Source of the DNA: Cryptomeria japonica
Lineage: Eukaryota; Streptophyta; Pinopsida; Cupressales; Cupressaceae
Length of the DNA: 59,500 nt
Direction: 5' to 3'
NCBI RefSeq assembly: GCF_030272615.1
Contig: NC_081408.1
Coordinates: 609,184,173-609,243,672, forward strand
Shown: piece after piece, positions 45,395 to 57,439 of the stretch
How positions within the stretch are numbered: position 1 is the first letter of the stretch
How the letters are laid out: each line of letters opens with the position of its first letter
Notes under the pieces: generated by a model
Seen by the model: only the letters and a program-made list of their open reading frames with translations
Databases searched by the model: none
Told to the model about the DNA's origin: nothing
Made by a program: the position numbers and the translations under genes

Positions 45395-48300
45395 ATGAAG
45401 GGGCCTGAAGAAGAGGCTAAGGATTTTGATACACAAGTTTTGGTGACTCAAACGACCGATCCGCTTGTGGATAAGGAACCTCAAGACTCTGATTCGCAAA
45501 CTAGATAGTGAAAATAAAACTTAAAGCTACGAAACTGCAACCTACAAAGGACACCACTCCTCATCAAAAGGTTGTGTTTGGGCTCATAAATACTCATATG
45601 TCTGATCCAATTTGATCATTTCTTTGAAAGATAAATTGCTCAGCATCCTGAATGCTTGCTCCAAGTGGAAACTGAGCCGAGTTAGAGGGTGTATGATATT
45701 CTCAATATTAGAGGCGTCAGGAAAAGCTCCAAGTGATTGAAAGTAAGACGGATCCTGATGATACTGTTCTAAGAGCCACATCATTTGTTCCTCTGCTACC
45801 ATTCATCTGTCTTCAAGAAAAGGGGATGGTAGACCAATATGCACAAAAAATTTGAATTGTCTCCTAATATGAGTGGTGGTGGTCATCAATATATTCAAAC
45901 ATTCCTTTGCATGCAGGGGTGTCCTATTGCAATCAATAAACTCATTAACTTTCTGGGCAGCTAACCTATGATCTCAGGTATTCCTGTGGCAACTAGAGTA
46001 TGATACGCCACTATATATAGCTTTTCAATTAGTAGCTCACACTTTGATACCTTCGACACAATATCTTGTAGGGTCTGATCAACTGCATTCTCCACTTCTC
46101 TGCTTAATCTCTGCATGTACACAACAAACCTCAAGGCTGGTTGGAGGGATACAATGATCATTTTGATCTTCTCCTAGTATGAAACATAAAGCTGCCACAA
46201 AACAGGGGTGAAGTGAATTTGAGAGTTGGGCATTGGACTTGATGCTTGGAGCAAACTAAGTTGCGCGCCTTTTGATGCCACCTCTATCATTAGTCCCTCA
46301 ATTTTCCTTTCCGAATCTACTACTTATTGCTGAAGGGAAGTAAGCTTCGAGGCTTTCTCTTGAAGAGCCTTCTCTACCGCCACTTTTGCTTCTTGCTCAT
46401 TCTCACAAGACATCCAAGCTTCATGGACCTCCTTATCATATTGTGCTTGCTTGTCTTCAAGATTCTGCTACATTTGCACTTGTAAACCCATGGAGGCAGG
46501 GTGTTCCTGATTCACCTGAGAGAGCTCATTGAGCTTATTGTGTAGCTGGCTATCTACCAACTGCTTAGCTTGCTTTCCATCAACCAGATGAATTTGAAGC
46601 TTCTCCATCTCTTACTGGAAAGGTCTCTTTCTGCTGTCATATTTTGCAATTTTGTTTGGATGTGAGCCACATCCATAAGGCTTGTCTTTATTTGTGTGAT
46701 TTCTTGATCCTTTTCCTGTAGCCTTTTAGACATGTCTTGTTTCTCATACGGATAGCTTTGTACTCAAGCAGTTAACTTATTCAGATCCTCTTGGAACTTA
46801 GCTCTCTCTTCTTGGATCTGATGAGAAAGGTTGAAGGTCTTTTCCTACAATTCCTTCGATTACCAAGCAATATTTGCATCTTTTTCCTTTTCTTTCAACC
46901 TCAAGAGTTCTTTACATTATGCAACTCAACTTCTCTCTTCTCCAAGCAACGACTGATCTTCAAAAAGTCTTTGGTTGCTACTTTCTATGTCTCCTCCATA
47001 AGCTCAACTTTATCTCGAGGCCTTGCTTGACTCAAATTTATACCTACTACGTGGACTGTGTATTCCTCAAGTTGCATTTGTCCTTCTGGTTTGATTACAT
47101 TTGGTATTCTGGATGCAAACATGATGGATTCATGTGTCATGTTAAAGATGGTTTCTATGCATGGAATAACGAGCCTGGCAACATTCTTTTCTCTCCTCTT
47201 TTGTGCATGTTTAGCTCATGCCATCTTTATTACATCCGCTTGGTCTCTAAATTCAAAAGGGGACTATATATATTGGCCAACAATGGGATATCCAAGAAGT
47301 AGAGAAAAAGGAATTCGGACTATGGAAGACTTAGACTGTCCTTGCTTAGGCAATTTAGCACTGATGGGGAAACTAGTGAGATGCTTTACAACTGCCTTGT
47401 AATGGTTGGAGGCAGAATACTCACACTGGATGCAAGGGGCAATGAGATTGTTGATGTTATTGCAATCTGAAGTGTAAGGATTGATGTTGCCGAAGTACTA
47501 ATTGTCGCAATGGTGGGTGCTACAAAGGTAGTAACAAAGGACAAAACCGTCTACGAAGGGACAAAGGCGAGAATGGGGGCACTAACGTTGCAATTGATTA
47601 CACAATGGATGGGGAAACAACCGCATTAACCAAAGGTTGGGAAGCCTAGGGGGAGAAAAATATACTCGACCCATAGGGGCAGACGAAGATGGATCCGAAA
47701 CTGCTATTGGTTCTGTAGCCCTTTCTTGCTAGCTTCCTACTGAGGTTGCTGAGCATTTTGGGGCCTCTTTTTAGAATTTTGAGTATGCGACCACTAGACT
47801 GCTGGATATTCCTAACCTGTTGTGAGCTTTGTGACAGATGCAATCATAGGTTTCTTTCCCTTTATTTCTTGTATCTCATATACTTCTCATCATCATCTCC
47901 TTCAATATTATCATGTTCTTTGGTCCATATATCATCAAACGTATCATCTAACAGGTGAGCCTGAAAATCTGCATCAAGGTCCTATACTTCTTGCCAAAAA
48001 GTCTATAAATCAACAACCTTCTTTTCTGACCAACCTCGTCCTATGAGATTTTTCATTAGTGACACACCAATCTTTTTGGCAGGGTACGTTCATGTTGCGA
48101 CCCTATAGAAAGATAACTAGGGTGGCCTCTCTATAAGGGATGTTGTAAGGAGGTTAGGGTCCAAGTGTACGTTGGGGCCATCTGCATGCGGGTTTCATTG
48201 TACCTTTTAATAGGGTCGAGAAATAAGAGAAAAATTGACTTTGAGGTCTAACACATAGCCATTCGGGTCATAATTCCTTTTGTCTTCTATATACACCAGG

Positions 48301-49324
48301 CCTAGATGGGAAAGTTTACCTACAAGCAAATTTTCAGCTGCCCGTTTATCTAGAATAATTGTTCATATGACTAATGGATAGTCATAAATACCAATTTGAT
48401 GTCTTCCAGCTCCATGCATTTTATCTACCATTGAAAGTTGCGTAAACATTTCTATTGCTAGGACTCTGTCCATTAGGCAGGTTGGGAGTCGGAAATGCTC
48501 CTCAGGAAAACAATGCATTTTGATGACAGTAAGGTCTACCCCTAAAAACCAATCACATGGAGATTTATTATTTACCATCCATTCGGCTTGTTTCTTCGAA
48601 ATTCAATATTTTTTTTACTCAAATCCTCTAGGATGGGGATTCAGAACTAGGCATAAAATGAATAATAATCATGGGTGGCAGAAAGAACGTGGGTCCAGGT
48701 TGACACAGACTTTTTATGATTCTACTCATCAACTACAAACAATTGCATATGCCAACTAAAAAGTCTGGATTTTGATGTAAAAACATGTGAGCTAGAAAAG
48801 AAAGGTACCTGAACTTGAAATCCTTGTCAAAGCCCCTCATTTCTTTGATTATACCATTTTGAATTATGTTCACAAAACCAAAATGGAAAACACTCTTTGT
48901 TTTCTAAGTTTAAACGCCAAAGCCATTTGGCATTCATGCACGTCCCGATCCACATCAAAACCAAAGATAAAAGCCAGCATGGAGAAAATATCCCACAAAT
49001 CCCGATTGAAGCTCTTTAGGGTTATTAGGAATTTGGGTTGTTGAACCTCCGCTTTACCTTCCTCAATTCGATATTACAAAAACTGAGGCGGTCAGTCCTA
49101 GTTGTCTAGTACTCTTCCATTTTTCCCCTGGTAAATTTTTCAACTCCTACTGAATAGGCAGGAATGCACAACATGACCCTGATGGAATCCACACTAATAA
49201 CCACCTTAATATTTTTACCTTGGATTACTCCGCCATCTCCCTCAAAATTCAAGATGCATGCCTGCAATAGCTCCGGACAATAGTGGACGAACGAAACCAT
49301 GTATTGCGGGAGAACGCAAGCCAT
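45395..49324 (-). pseudogene. Extra coding remnant of G with coiled coil
   Basis: On the same strand as pol, several open pieces lie between integrase and the 3' LTR. At 49106-49324: QYMVSFVHYCPELLQACILN. At 48363-48578: KSPCDWFLGVDLTVIKMHCF. About 46310-46760 encodes a Glu/Gln/Lys-rich helix in changing frames (KRLQEKDQEITQIKTSLMD; NLEDKQAQYDKEVHEAWMSC; EAKVAVEKALQEKASKLTSL), a likely coiled coil. At 45961-46161: LSREVENAVDQTLQDIVSK. Stops and frame changes are frequent. I do not recognise the protein. Plant Gypsy and Mutator-type elements sometimes carry unrelated extra ORFs of this sort. Confidence 0.4.
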
Positions 49325-49689
49325 AGTTTGTATCCCAAATAATCAATTTCTATTTTTTTCACATTCTCTTGCATTCATGCTTAAGAACCTTCCGGTAGGG
49401 TCTTTGTGTTTGAATAAAAATTAGGATCATACACATCATCAGACCCATCCTTCACAAAGATTGGATTTACATGGGTTACCTTTGAAGCCACCCTTGTGTT
49501 TGGGTAGTTTGGTTAATTCGACATTCTTGTCGAGGTGTAGGATATATCCCCAAATATATCAACTATAGACATGGGAGCGGATGGTCCTATTGCTTCTCTA
49601 CTAGCTGAAGCTCTCTTCGTGGCCGTGTTGCTTTCTCTGTCAACTCGAATTCTCTGTCCGTCAACTCGAATTCTCTGTCCAACACTTAG

Positions 49690-49885
49690 TTTTTTTTTGT
49701 TTACTTGTCTTTAGGTTAACCACATGGTTTAAGCATTTTACTCTAGGCATGGTGGTGATTATGACTTTTGTGCGAAATTAATTCGTTGTTTTTTTTTGTT
49801 TACTTGTCTTTAGGTTAACCACATGGTTTAAGCATTTTACTCTAGGCATGGTGGTGATTGACTTTTGTGCGAAATTAATTCATTG
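49690..49885. repeat. 99-bp tandem duplication
   Basis: TACTTGTCTTTAGGTTAACC starts at 49702 and at 49801. The units are nearly identical apart from a two-base deletion and one substitution. Just upstream (49635-49680) a 22-bp unit with AACTCGAATTCTCTGTCC is also doubled. Confidence 0.93.
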
Positions 49886-50320
49886 CTGACGAGGGAGTGT
49901 CGCCTCACTGCAGTAAATGATCATCCCACCTTGGAGAGTTGTCTTTTAGGAATTCGTGCTTTCAAGTGGGAAGTACAACACCTTTTCATGTGCTTTATTA
50001 AATGCAAAGACTGTAGAATGACCTTGCGTGAGAGTCCCTTTCTTTGATTTCCTCGGATTTGCTGCTTTTAATGCTTTATATGGAAATACACTCAACATCC
50101 ATCGAGACAACTTGCACTTTTTAAGGTCGCGACCACCAACTCACTACTTTCTTGCCACTTCACTTTTCGCACACTGGGCACTTAATATGAGTTAGATTTT
50201 CAAGATTTTAATATGATGACATCTTGTACCATCACCACTTGGATTTTTAGACATGGTCTATATATCAACCATGTATGACTGTTTAGCTCATATGCAATTA
50301 GCTTTTGGTTGTGAATACTT

Positions 50321-50814
50321 AGCTTATTTCATACTTTCTGCTAGACTTATTTTGGTGAGACAACACTTATAGACACTTCGATAAGGTTAGTAAGTTCAAA
50401 ACCACAGTTGGCCTTCCTAGGGGTGGTCACTAACAATCGGCTCCTAAGGATGACTAAGAATGAAGCACACCTTGGCAATTGTGGCCATCCGATGGGTTTT
50501 AGGTGACGACTTTGTGACTAGTGAGGATAGGCACAAGGTAAATACTGACATAGTCTCCTGCTTTGTCAGCTTATTTCATACTTTCTGCTAGACTTCCTTT
50601 TGTGAGACAACACTTATAGACACTTTGATAAGGTTAGTAAGTTCAAAACCACAGTTGGCCTTCCTAGGGGTGGTCACTGACAATCGGCTCCTAAGGATGA
50701 CTAAGAATGAAGCACACCTTGGCAATTGTGGCCATCCGATGGGTTTTTGGTGACGACTTTGTGAGTAGTGAGGATAGGCACAAGGTAAATATTGACATAG
50801 TCTCCCGCTTTGTC
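50321..50814. repeat. 247-bp tandem duplication
   Basis: AGCTTATTTCATACTTTCTG starts at 50321 and at 50568. The two units match almost throughout (for example CCACAGTTGGCCTTCCTAGG in both) with a handful of substitutions. Confidence 0.95.
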
Positions 50815-51247
50815 ACCACTCTATTACTTAGGCAAGCGTAAAACTCACATTATTCAGCTCACTAGGGAGCTATTTCCAAAGAATTTCTTGGGTGGCCTTA
50901 ATGAGATAGTGCATACGACTGTGATAGGCCTTGGTATACCCACTACTACTAATCTTTGGCACTACAATGACCTTACTGATGTGGTAGCTTGGCTTCCCTT
51001 CCTTGGCAGCTTCCTCACGACTTTTGTAGAACATCATTGGCTGAAATAATCTAGCACCATCCATTTCCTCATGAGGCTAATGAATATTGAACGAATTTGC
51101 GGCTTAGAATGGTATACTAGTTTTCGGGATATTGTTTCTCCTCTTGCTCCTATTGTTGCACTTCCAACGTTTCCAGCTCTTGTTCTAGTTCCTCCTGTTG
51201 CACTGATCACCTCGTCCTCCAACGAAGATGAAGAAGAAGTTGATTAA
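50810..51247 (+). pseudogene. Candidate antisense ORF in G, one in-frame stop
   Basis: On the strand opposite to pol, an open frame reads MSPLYYLGKRKTHIIQLTRE, then LGGLNEIVHTTVIGLGIPTT, a TAA at 51047-51049, and continues in frame as MRLMNIERICGLEWYTSFRD to an acidic end NEDEEEVD and TAA at 51245-51247. The acidic tail directly before a stop and the sustained frame suggest former coding. Antisense ORFs between integrase and the 3' LTR are known in some large Gypsy elements. The product is unknown, and chance openness cannot be excluded. Confidence 0.35.
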
Positions 51248-51772
51248 ATCTCCCCTTTTTAATGCACTATGTTACTCTTGTTTATAGGCCTATGAGCCAC
51301 TTTTGAATTATATATTGCAAATACTATAAGATATAATGAATATATGAATCTTTTGGATTGCTTTATATGGAATTGTGTGTCAAATTTATGTGGTTGTGCT
51401 TTCTTTTCAATATTAGCTCAAACTTTCAAAACTTGTGTCATAATATAACATTTACACTTTTTACATTATTTATAAAGGCTAATGAAAAAACAAAACTCAA
51501 TAAAAAGGTTTAAGGTGGATTCCATTAACAAGAATCCCTAATGGTTCACCTTCTAAATTATCTAAATCATAAGAATTGTGTTGCTTGCAATTTGTGATTC
51601 AGAAGAGACCCTCCCATAAGGAGTCAAATTTATCATGTTGCCTAGGCTTAGCAACACATTCATTGTATTTCAACACCAATCTCCGGACTTAAAACCTGGG
51701 TCATAACTCTTTTTGTCAAACCACATTTAACCACCTGTTGGTGAACATCCATTACATTATGTGTAGTATCCC

Positions 51773-52783
51773 TCAACTCTTGCACTTGAACAATTCTACC
51801 AACCTTACTTCCATAGCTCCATTTTCCTCAGCCTCCAAGGATTTAAGCAATTGTAACACATGGATCTCCATGGAAATGGGTAGCACAACTTCCTTACCAT
51901 AAACTAATTCATATGCATATGTCTTCAAAATATTCTTTGGGGTGATTCTATTCGCCCAGAGTGCTGCTCTCAAGTGCTTGTGCCACTATCTTTTGTGTTT
52001 TGATGCTATCCTCTTGATGAGCCTAACCAAGTTCTTGTTTGTTGACTCCATGAGGCCATTTCCCTACGGGTAATAGTTTGAGGAATTTTTAAGGAAAATA
52101 CCATGGTCCAATGCAAATTGACATAGTTTGGAGCCTAGGAAGGCCCTAGCATTGTTCGAGATAACGGTCTTTGGTGGGCTAAACCTTGTAACCAGCTCTT
52201 CCAAAACTCCCATGATTTTTTATTTTGTTGCATTCTTTAGAGGTACAACTTTCGTCAACCATATGAAATAATCTGTAGCTGTGAGTATCTATTTATGTCT
52301 GGAAATTGAAGCCAGATTAATCATTCCAATAAAATCTAGGCCCCACTGTGCAAAGGGCTCATCACTCACTATCAGATACAAAGGCATGACTACATTCTTC
52401 CTGTTTCCTACAAAGATTTGACATTCTTTGCATGACCTAACTAATGAATGTACTTCACTGAACATGTTAGGCCAAAAATAACCCACATGCATAATCCTAA
52501 TAGTGGTGGTTTTTATAGAAAAATATCCACCCACAGAGCCATTATGATACTCATTAAGAATTTTCTTCGCTTGCTCCTTGTCCACGTAGTGCTAGAGGAT
52601 TTCGTTAAAGTTCCTTTTAAACAACACCCCCTCAATGAGTGCATATGCAACATTTTGTAATCTATAAAATCTCCTCTTATGAGGAGGAAGATTCAATGGG
52701 TATTTACCTGTCTGCATAAAATTTACTTTGTCAGTCAACCAACTTTCCTCGGGCTTTAATTGATTAAACCGAAACTTCCTCAA
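51773..52783 (-). pseudogene. G integrase, broken
   Basis: The integrase finger is at 52289-52585 (LNEYHNGSVGGYFSIKTTTI, then SCKECQIFVG), followed by the core start QWGLDFIGMI, where the first catalytic Asp is present. The second and third catalytic residues fall in a decayed stretch (about 52000-52280). The end of the core is at 51773-51973 (ANRITPKNILKTYAYELVYG). The upstream piece at 52592-52783 (YRLQNVAYALIEGVLFKRNF) is the linker from RNase H. Confidence 0.75.
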
Positions 52784-52799
52784 CTACAAACTGGGGTTT

Positions 52800-53351
52800 C
52801 TATGCTATATATTCACATAGTCCTTTTTCGTGGACTACTTTGGTCGATCGAACCTCGATAACATACTCCAGGATCTTAGTGTTCCAATTGGCTCGCTTCT
52901 CAGTGATCTCTTCCTCCATAATGTATTCCCAAAAAATGGAATGTGCTACATAGATCACAGTCTTATAACAAGCGATTAAATGACGAAACCTCTTGAGTCC
53001 CTTTACAATAGTAAAGGCTCGCCTCTCCACAAAATTGTATTTGACTTCATAATTCTTTAATGTTCTGGAGTGGAATGCCATAAGATGTTCATATTTTCCT
53101 TGATCATCTTGCTGAGTCAGAACCATAGCTATACTATACTCATTATTGTAGACATACATGATGAAATCCTTAGAAAGATTTAGATTGACAAGTACTAGGG
53201 TAAAGGAAATGGCTTCTTTCACTTTTTCAAAGGCTTCCCAAGCTTGGTCAGTCCATTTAAAAGGTTGGTACTTTCTTAGCATTAATGTGACGAGCCTAAT
53301 CATTCCTGCAAAATCTGATATGAATATGCCTACACAATTGATTTTCCCCAA
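52800..53351 (-). pseudogene. G RNase H domain adjoining RT, catalytic Asp lost
   Basis: The frame reads TLMLRKYQPFKWTDQAWEAF, then DFIMYVYNNEYSIAMVLTQQ, HLMAFHSRTLKNYEVKYNF and RAFTIVKGLKRFRHLIAC. It is the Gypsy RNase H that normally follows RT. In active enzymes the first motif has Asp after the YV; here it is YVYNNE, so a metal-binding Asp is missing. The loss may reflect decay or relief from selection, because another RNase H-like domain is encoded upstream. Confidence 0.75.
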
Positions 53352-54070
53352 GAAATATTAAACTCCCTTTATTAACTGGTAGGGGTAGTTCCTTAATGGC
53401 CTCCACAAGTTTAAGATCAATGGACACTCCATCTTTAGACACCACATGTCCCAACAATTTCCCTTGCGGGACCCCGAAGATACATTTTTTTGGATTCAAG
53501 GATACCCTGAATTCTAAGCACTTTTGGAACACTAATTCTAGATGGTTGAAATGATCCTCTTTTGACTCTGAGAACACAGTGAGATCATCTAGATAGATGA
53601 GAATGATTTTATTGATCAATTCCTTGAAGGCAATGTCCATTGTTCTCTAGAAAGTGGCTCCTACATTGGAGATGCCAAAAGGCATCTTAGTTTGGTGGTG
53701 AATGTTGTTTTGTGTCGATCCTCTTCTTTAATAAGAACTTGGTTATACCCAGAAAAACCATCGAGAATGGAAAACATTTTTGACCCAGCTACAGTCTGCA
53801 GAATCTGTTCCATAGAGGGTGGAGGATATGGTCTTTTAAAGAAGCTCTATTCAGATCTCTCAAAAATCTACGTAGAGGCGGATATCCCCATGCTTTTTAT
53901 AGACACGAACTAGGTTACAAACCCAAGTACTATGCTTGATTGGATACACTATCTGAGAGTCGACTAGTTTTCTCAACTCTTGAGCCATGCAAGACTCAAT
54001 TTTTGGGTTGACTGGTCTATGATTTTGTCAGATTGGCTTCAACCTTCTGCAAGCTCAATAGTATGTTGAA
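53296..54070 (-). pseudogene. G reverse transcriptase
   Basis: RT motifs on the minus strand: YPPPSMEQILQTVAGSKMFS, ILDGFSGYNQVLIKEEDRHK and KIILIYLDDLTVFSESKEDH with the catalytic YLDD (about 53590), then PKKCIFGVPQGKLLGHVVSK. A break near 53640-53700 and stops upstream interrupt it. The wording differs strongly from element X, so G is a different Gypsy lineage. Confidence 0.85.
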
Positions 54071-54439
54071 TAACAGTAGGATATCCTTTTAAATCATCAT
54101 ATAACCACACAATGACCCCTTTATAATTTTCACAAAAGGATACCAATCTAACTTTATCATGTTGAGGAAAATTCTAGCCAACCTTAAGCTTTGTGTCATC
54201 TCCAACCTGGAGATTGACATAGTCTCATTTGTCTGCTGCAAATTTCCTTTTATCATTTTTTGCGTCATCGCAGTCGAACAGGTTTTCCAAGGTGATCAAA
54301 CCTTTCAAAAGCTTCTTAGACTTTAGTTGAATGACTTGATCTTCATATGCTTTTGCCACATTGGGTTGTAATTGCTTAGCAAACTTGCATGACTATTGGA
54401 TGAACATAGAAATATGGACATCACTTTCAAAAACTTGCT

Positions 54440-54971
54440 AGTTTTGATCATTATCTGGGATGGCTGGTCTTACGATCACGCAGACTAAATGCTTGTTTTC
54501 TATCAATTCCGAGACAAGATCAAATTGGACTCCGATAGTAGCTAACCGATTTGTAGTTGTATTTTACCTTCTAGAGATTCCTTGAATGTTGAAAGCATAA
54601 AAATTTTCAATTAGGTCCCAAAATTTATGCCTATTGAAGTGCATGCAGACATTTTTAGTTGCGGATGTTCCTCAGACTTGCTTCACCACCAGCTTAGAGT
54701 CTCCTAGAACTTTTAATTGTTTGATACCCATCCACTCTACAAGGCTTAATCCCCACACTAGGCCTTCATATCTTGCCTCATTGTTTGTGCAAGCAAATTG
54801 GAAACAGAAAGCCCTAAGGACTTCCTCTCTTGATGGAGACTTCAAACACACGCTGACTCCTGATCCGGTTTTACACCTTGCACCATCAAAATACAATGTT
54901 CGTAGCTTAGATGTGCAACCCTCCTTTGAATTTTGCACATATTGCTCATCTTTGGAGATCTTACGGATCAC
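54440..54971 (-). pseudogene. G second RNase H-like domain, upstream of RT
   Basis: The reading contains LYFDGARCKTGSGVSVCLKS, TNNEARYEGLVWGLSLVEW and LKVLGDSKLVVKQV, which carry the Asp, Glu and Asp of a type I RNase H in the right order, like the RVT_3 / archaeal-type RNase H domain. After a stop it continues WDLIENFYAFNIQGISRR and TTTNRLAT, where a fourth acidic residue would be expected but Asn is seen. It lies between protease and RT on the same strand. Confidence 0.7.
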
Positions 54972-55079
54972 TTGGTCTTCATCATAGATTACAAAAGTTC
55001 TTATACCAGTGGCATGATAGTTGCCAAAGGGATTATATGTATCTATGAACTCATTAAGAATGACCTCTTCTTCAAGAGT

Positions 55080-55695
55080 TCAATCAGCAGTCACTTCCTC
55101 ATCCTCTAGAAATTCAACACAATACATTTCATCCTTAGTAATGGAGTTGTGAGCAGCCTTGAAGTTCATCATAGCTTCTTCAGCTATATGTTCTAAATGT
55201 AAAGGTTTAGACAATATTTTCAATTTAGCCCCATGTTTAGTTCTTAGAATGAGATGTGACCAACCTAGGGAAAGGTACCCACTTATTTTTGCAGTAGTCT
55301 CTTGACAAACAAAGTCCAAAAATGGGGGGAATATCAATTACTACCACCTCCTGGGACACGGTAATACTAGGACATGCATATAGGGTTAGCGAAAGACTTT
55401 TAATCACACCCACAACCTGAACCTTATTTCCATCTAACTGCATATCCCCTCTAGCTAAGGGATCATATTTAAGTTTTAGAGCTTATGCTATTTGCTTGGG
55501 CATCACAGTGGTACTAGCATTGCAATCTATCATGGAATTATGAAGCATCTTATCCCCTACAATAAGAGTTAAAAAGAAAGGGGTGAGTTTCAGTTTGTCT
55601 ACCTTTCCTTTTGTAACTTCACTCTCATCATTCGTGACCAACGGCTTGATGTGATGGACCTTGAACCTCCAGTCCTTTGTCTTTACCTTTAGCAA
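55080..55695 (-). pseudogene. G aspartic protease region
   Basis: The piece at 55483-55695 has LTPFFLTLIVGDKMLHNSMI and DCNASTTVMPKQIA. The catalytic Asp is present, but the following Ser-Gly is Cys-Asn. Downstream pieces (55237-55443, VVVIDIPPIFGLCLSRD; 55080-55337) appear to be the rest of the protease and its linker, in shifted frames. Confidence 0.65.
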
Positions 55696-56604
55696 GCTTC
55701 ACAAACTAATCCATTCATTGTTCGCTGATCAGGTTCTCCCAAAGCTTCTCATAGCAATGACTTTTGCCCTGAAATGGAGCTAGAATATCCCACAACGACA
55801 CATTTGCAAGAGCTTTCTTGAGTTTCTCCACCACGTTGAAAGATTTTGGGGGTAATAACTTGGATTCCTTAGGCTTATAAGGTACGACTTCATTGGGTTT
55901 TTGGAAAGGTGATACAATTACAGGTTGCGTTTGAGTTTTATCTAGACCAACCTTAGGCTGCTAGTTTACAGGTTCTTATATAAGTCTATGCTTTGAGTGA
56001 GTGTTCTAATCAGATTGTACCCGAGGAGTTTTTGAAGTTGAGGCATTGTTTGCAAACACGACCTCTTTGCCTTCCATCCATAAAAAGACAACATGGTCGA
56101 GAGTAATTTTAGATTCCTATTTTAAGGACATACCATGCATTTGGGTGGTGAGCACAATATTTTCTATTCCTGGAGAAGAGTAGGTGTAGACTCTTTTATT
56201 TGGTGTATACCCTTGACTACGTTGCTTGGCTAGCTTTTGTTACAAAATTTCCCTGCAGACAATTTTGGGGCATATGTGCTTCATTACTAACTCTTTATTT
56301 TGGTTCAAAGGAATGGTTGCAAGGGTGTAGGGACGTGAACAATGTGGTTGTTAGGCTGAGCTTGGGAAGTTGTCTTCGAACCCCCTTAGAACTGATTTTG
56401 TTGATATAGGGGTCTCCCACTTTGATAGTTTTGAAAGGGAGGTCTCATAGGCGTTGCCTACTAACTTTTGATATTGATTATCTCGTTTGAGAAAGTCTTC
56501 AACAAATTCTTCATATCATTCACCTCTGCTACCAAGGAAGTCGAATCCATAGTGCATGAATAAATAGATTGGGGAGGTGCTAATGAAATAAGAGAAGCTT
56601 GGTC

Positions 56605-57158
56605 TTACATTGGGGCTGATAACTCAGGGAAGACAAGCATAGGCGGTCTAGGTGGAAGCTTTCTGGTGCCAATTTGATTATTCTCAGCTTTAACTGCTAA
56701 GCTATAGGCATCTAGTAAAGTATTCCCCCCAAGAGATTGAAACATAACAAATATGTCAGAGTTAAAAGCCGATAGATAAAAGATAAATGCCATATCATTT
56801 GGAGGTGGGCAATTGTTGGAATCCTTTGCCAAGTTTTGTGAAATCTGGTGTTGAAATCAGTTATTGCTTCTTGTGGAGCTCACTAGATGGTTATTAACTA
56901 CTACAATAATGAATATTTGTCTCCTTTCTCTGTGAAACGCTCAAATAATTGATCTCTAAGCTGGTCCCAATCTGCAATCAAATTAGGTTGCAAGGAACGA
57001 TACCAATCTTGTGCTTTGCCTTTAAAAGAGGTTGCAAGCAATATTAATGCCACATTTTGTTGCGTGACATTACACACAATACAAACATCAACTACATCTT
57101 GTAGGTGTTCTGCAAGACTCTTGGAATGTTCCCCTCTGAATTTGGGCAAAGCCTTCAA
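56605..57158 (-). pseudogene. G gag, partial
   Basis: The piece at 56901-57158 reads MKALPKFRGEHSKSLAEHLQ, then FKGKAQDWYRSLQPNLIADW and LRDQLFERFTEKG, a typical retrotransposon gag core. The second piece (56605-56832) continues the helical region (LLDAYSLAVKAENNQIG). No intact zinc knuckle is evident. Confidence 0.75.
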
Positions 57159-57410
57159 GGCGGAAGCTAGAATGGGATCCCACTACACGAGACATAGGCA
57201 AAATAAGAGCGCACCCACTATTCCATGTTACAAAATTACGAGGAGGGATGGCCATTTGCATCGGGGCATGGATCTAGGCCTGAATACCTCCTCTTGAACT
57301 TCTTGCTTGAACTATTACTAGCGACAGTACCAACAAGATGGGATTCACAATAGTTAGGGATATAGTAACAGGTGTATGCTCATACACCCACTTATGGTTT
57401 TGATGTTTTT

Positions 57411-57430
57411 GGTCCCACCGGGCGTGCCAA
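57411..57430 (-). other. Candidate primer-binding site of G
   Basis: The minus strand reads TTGGCACGCCCGGTGGGACC about 10 bases inside the 5' LTR end. It starts TGG, as primer-binding sites must, but differs from the initiator-Met motif of the other elements. I cannot name the tRNA. Confidence 0.5.
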
Positions 57431-57439
57431 AAAAAGAAT

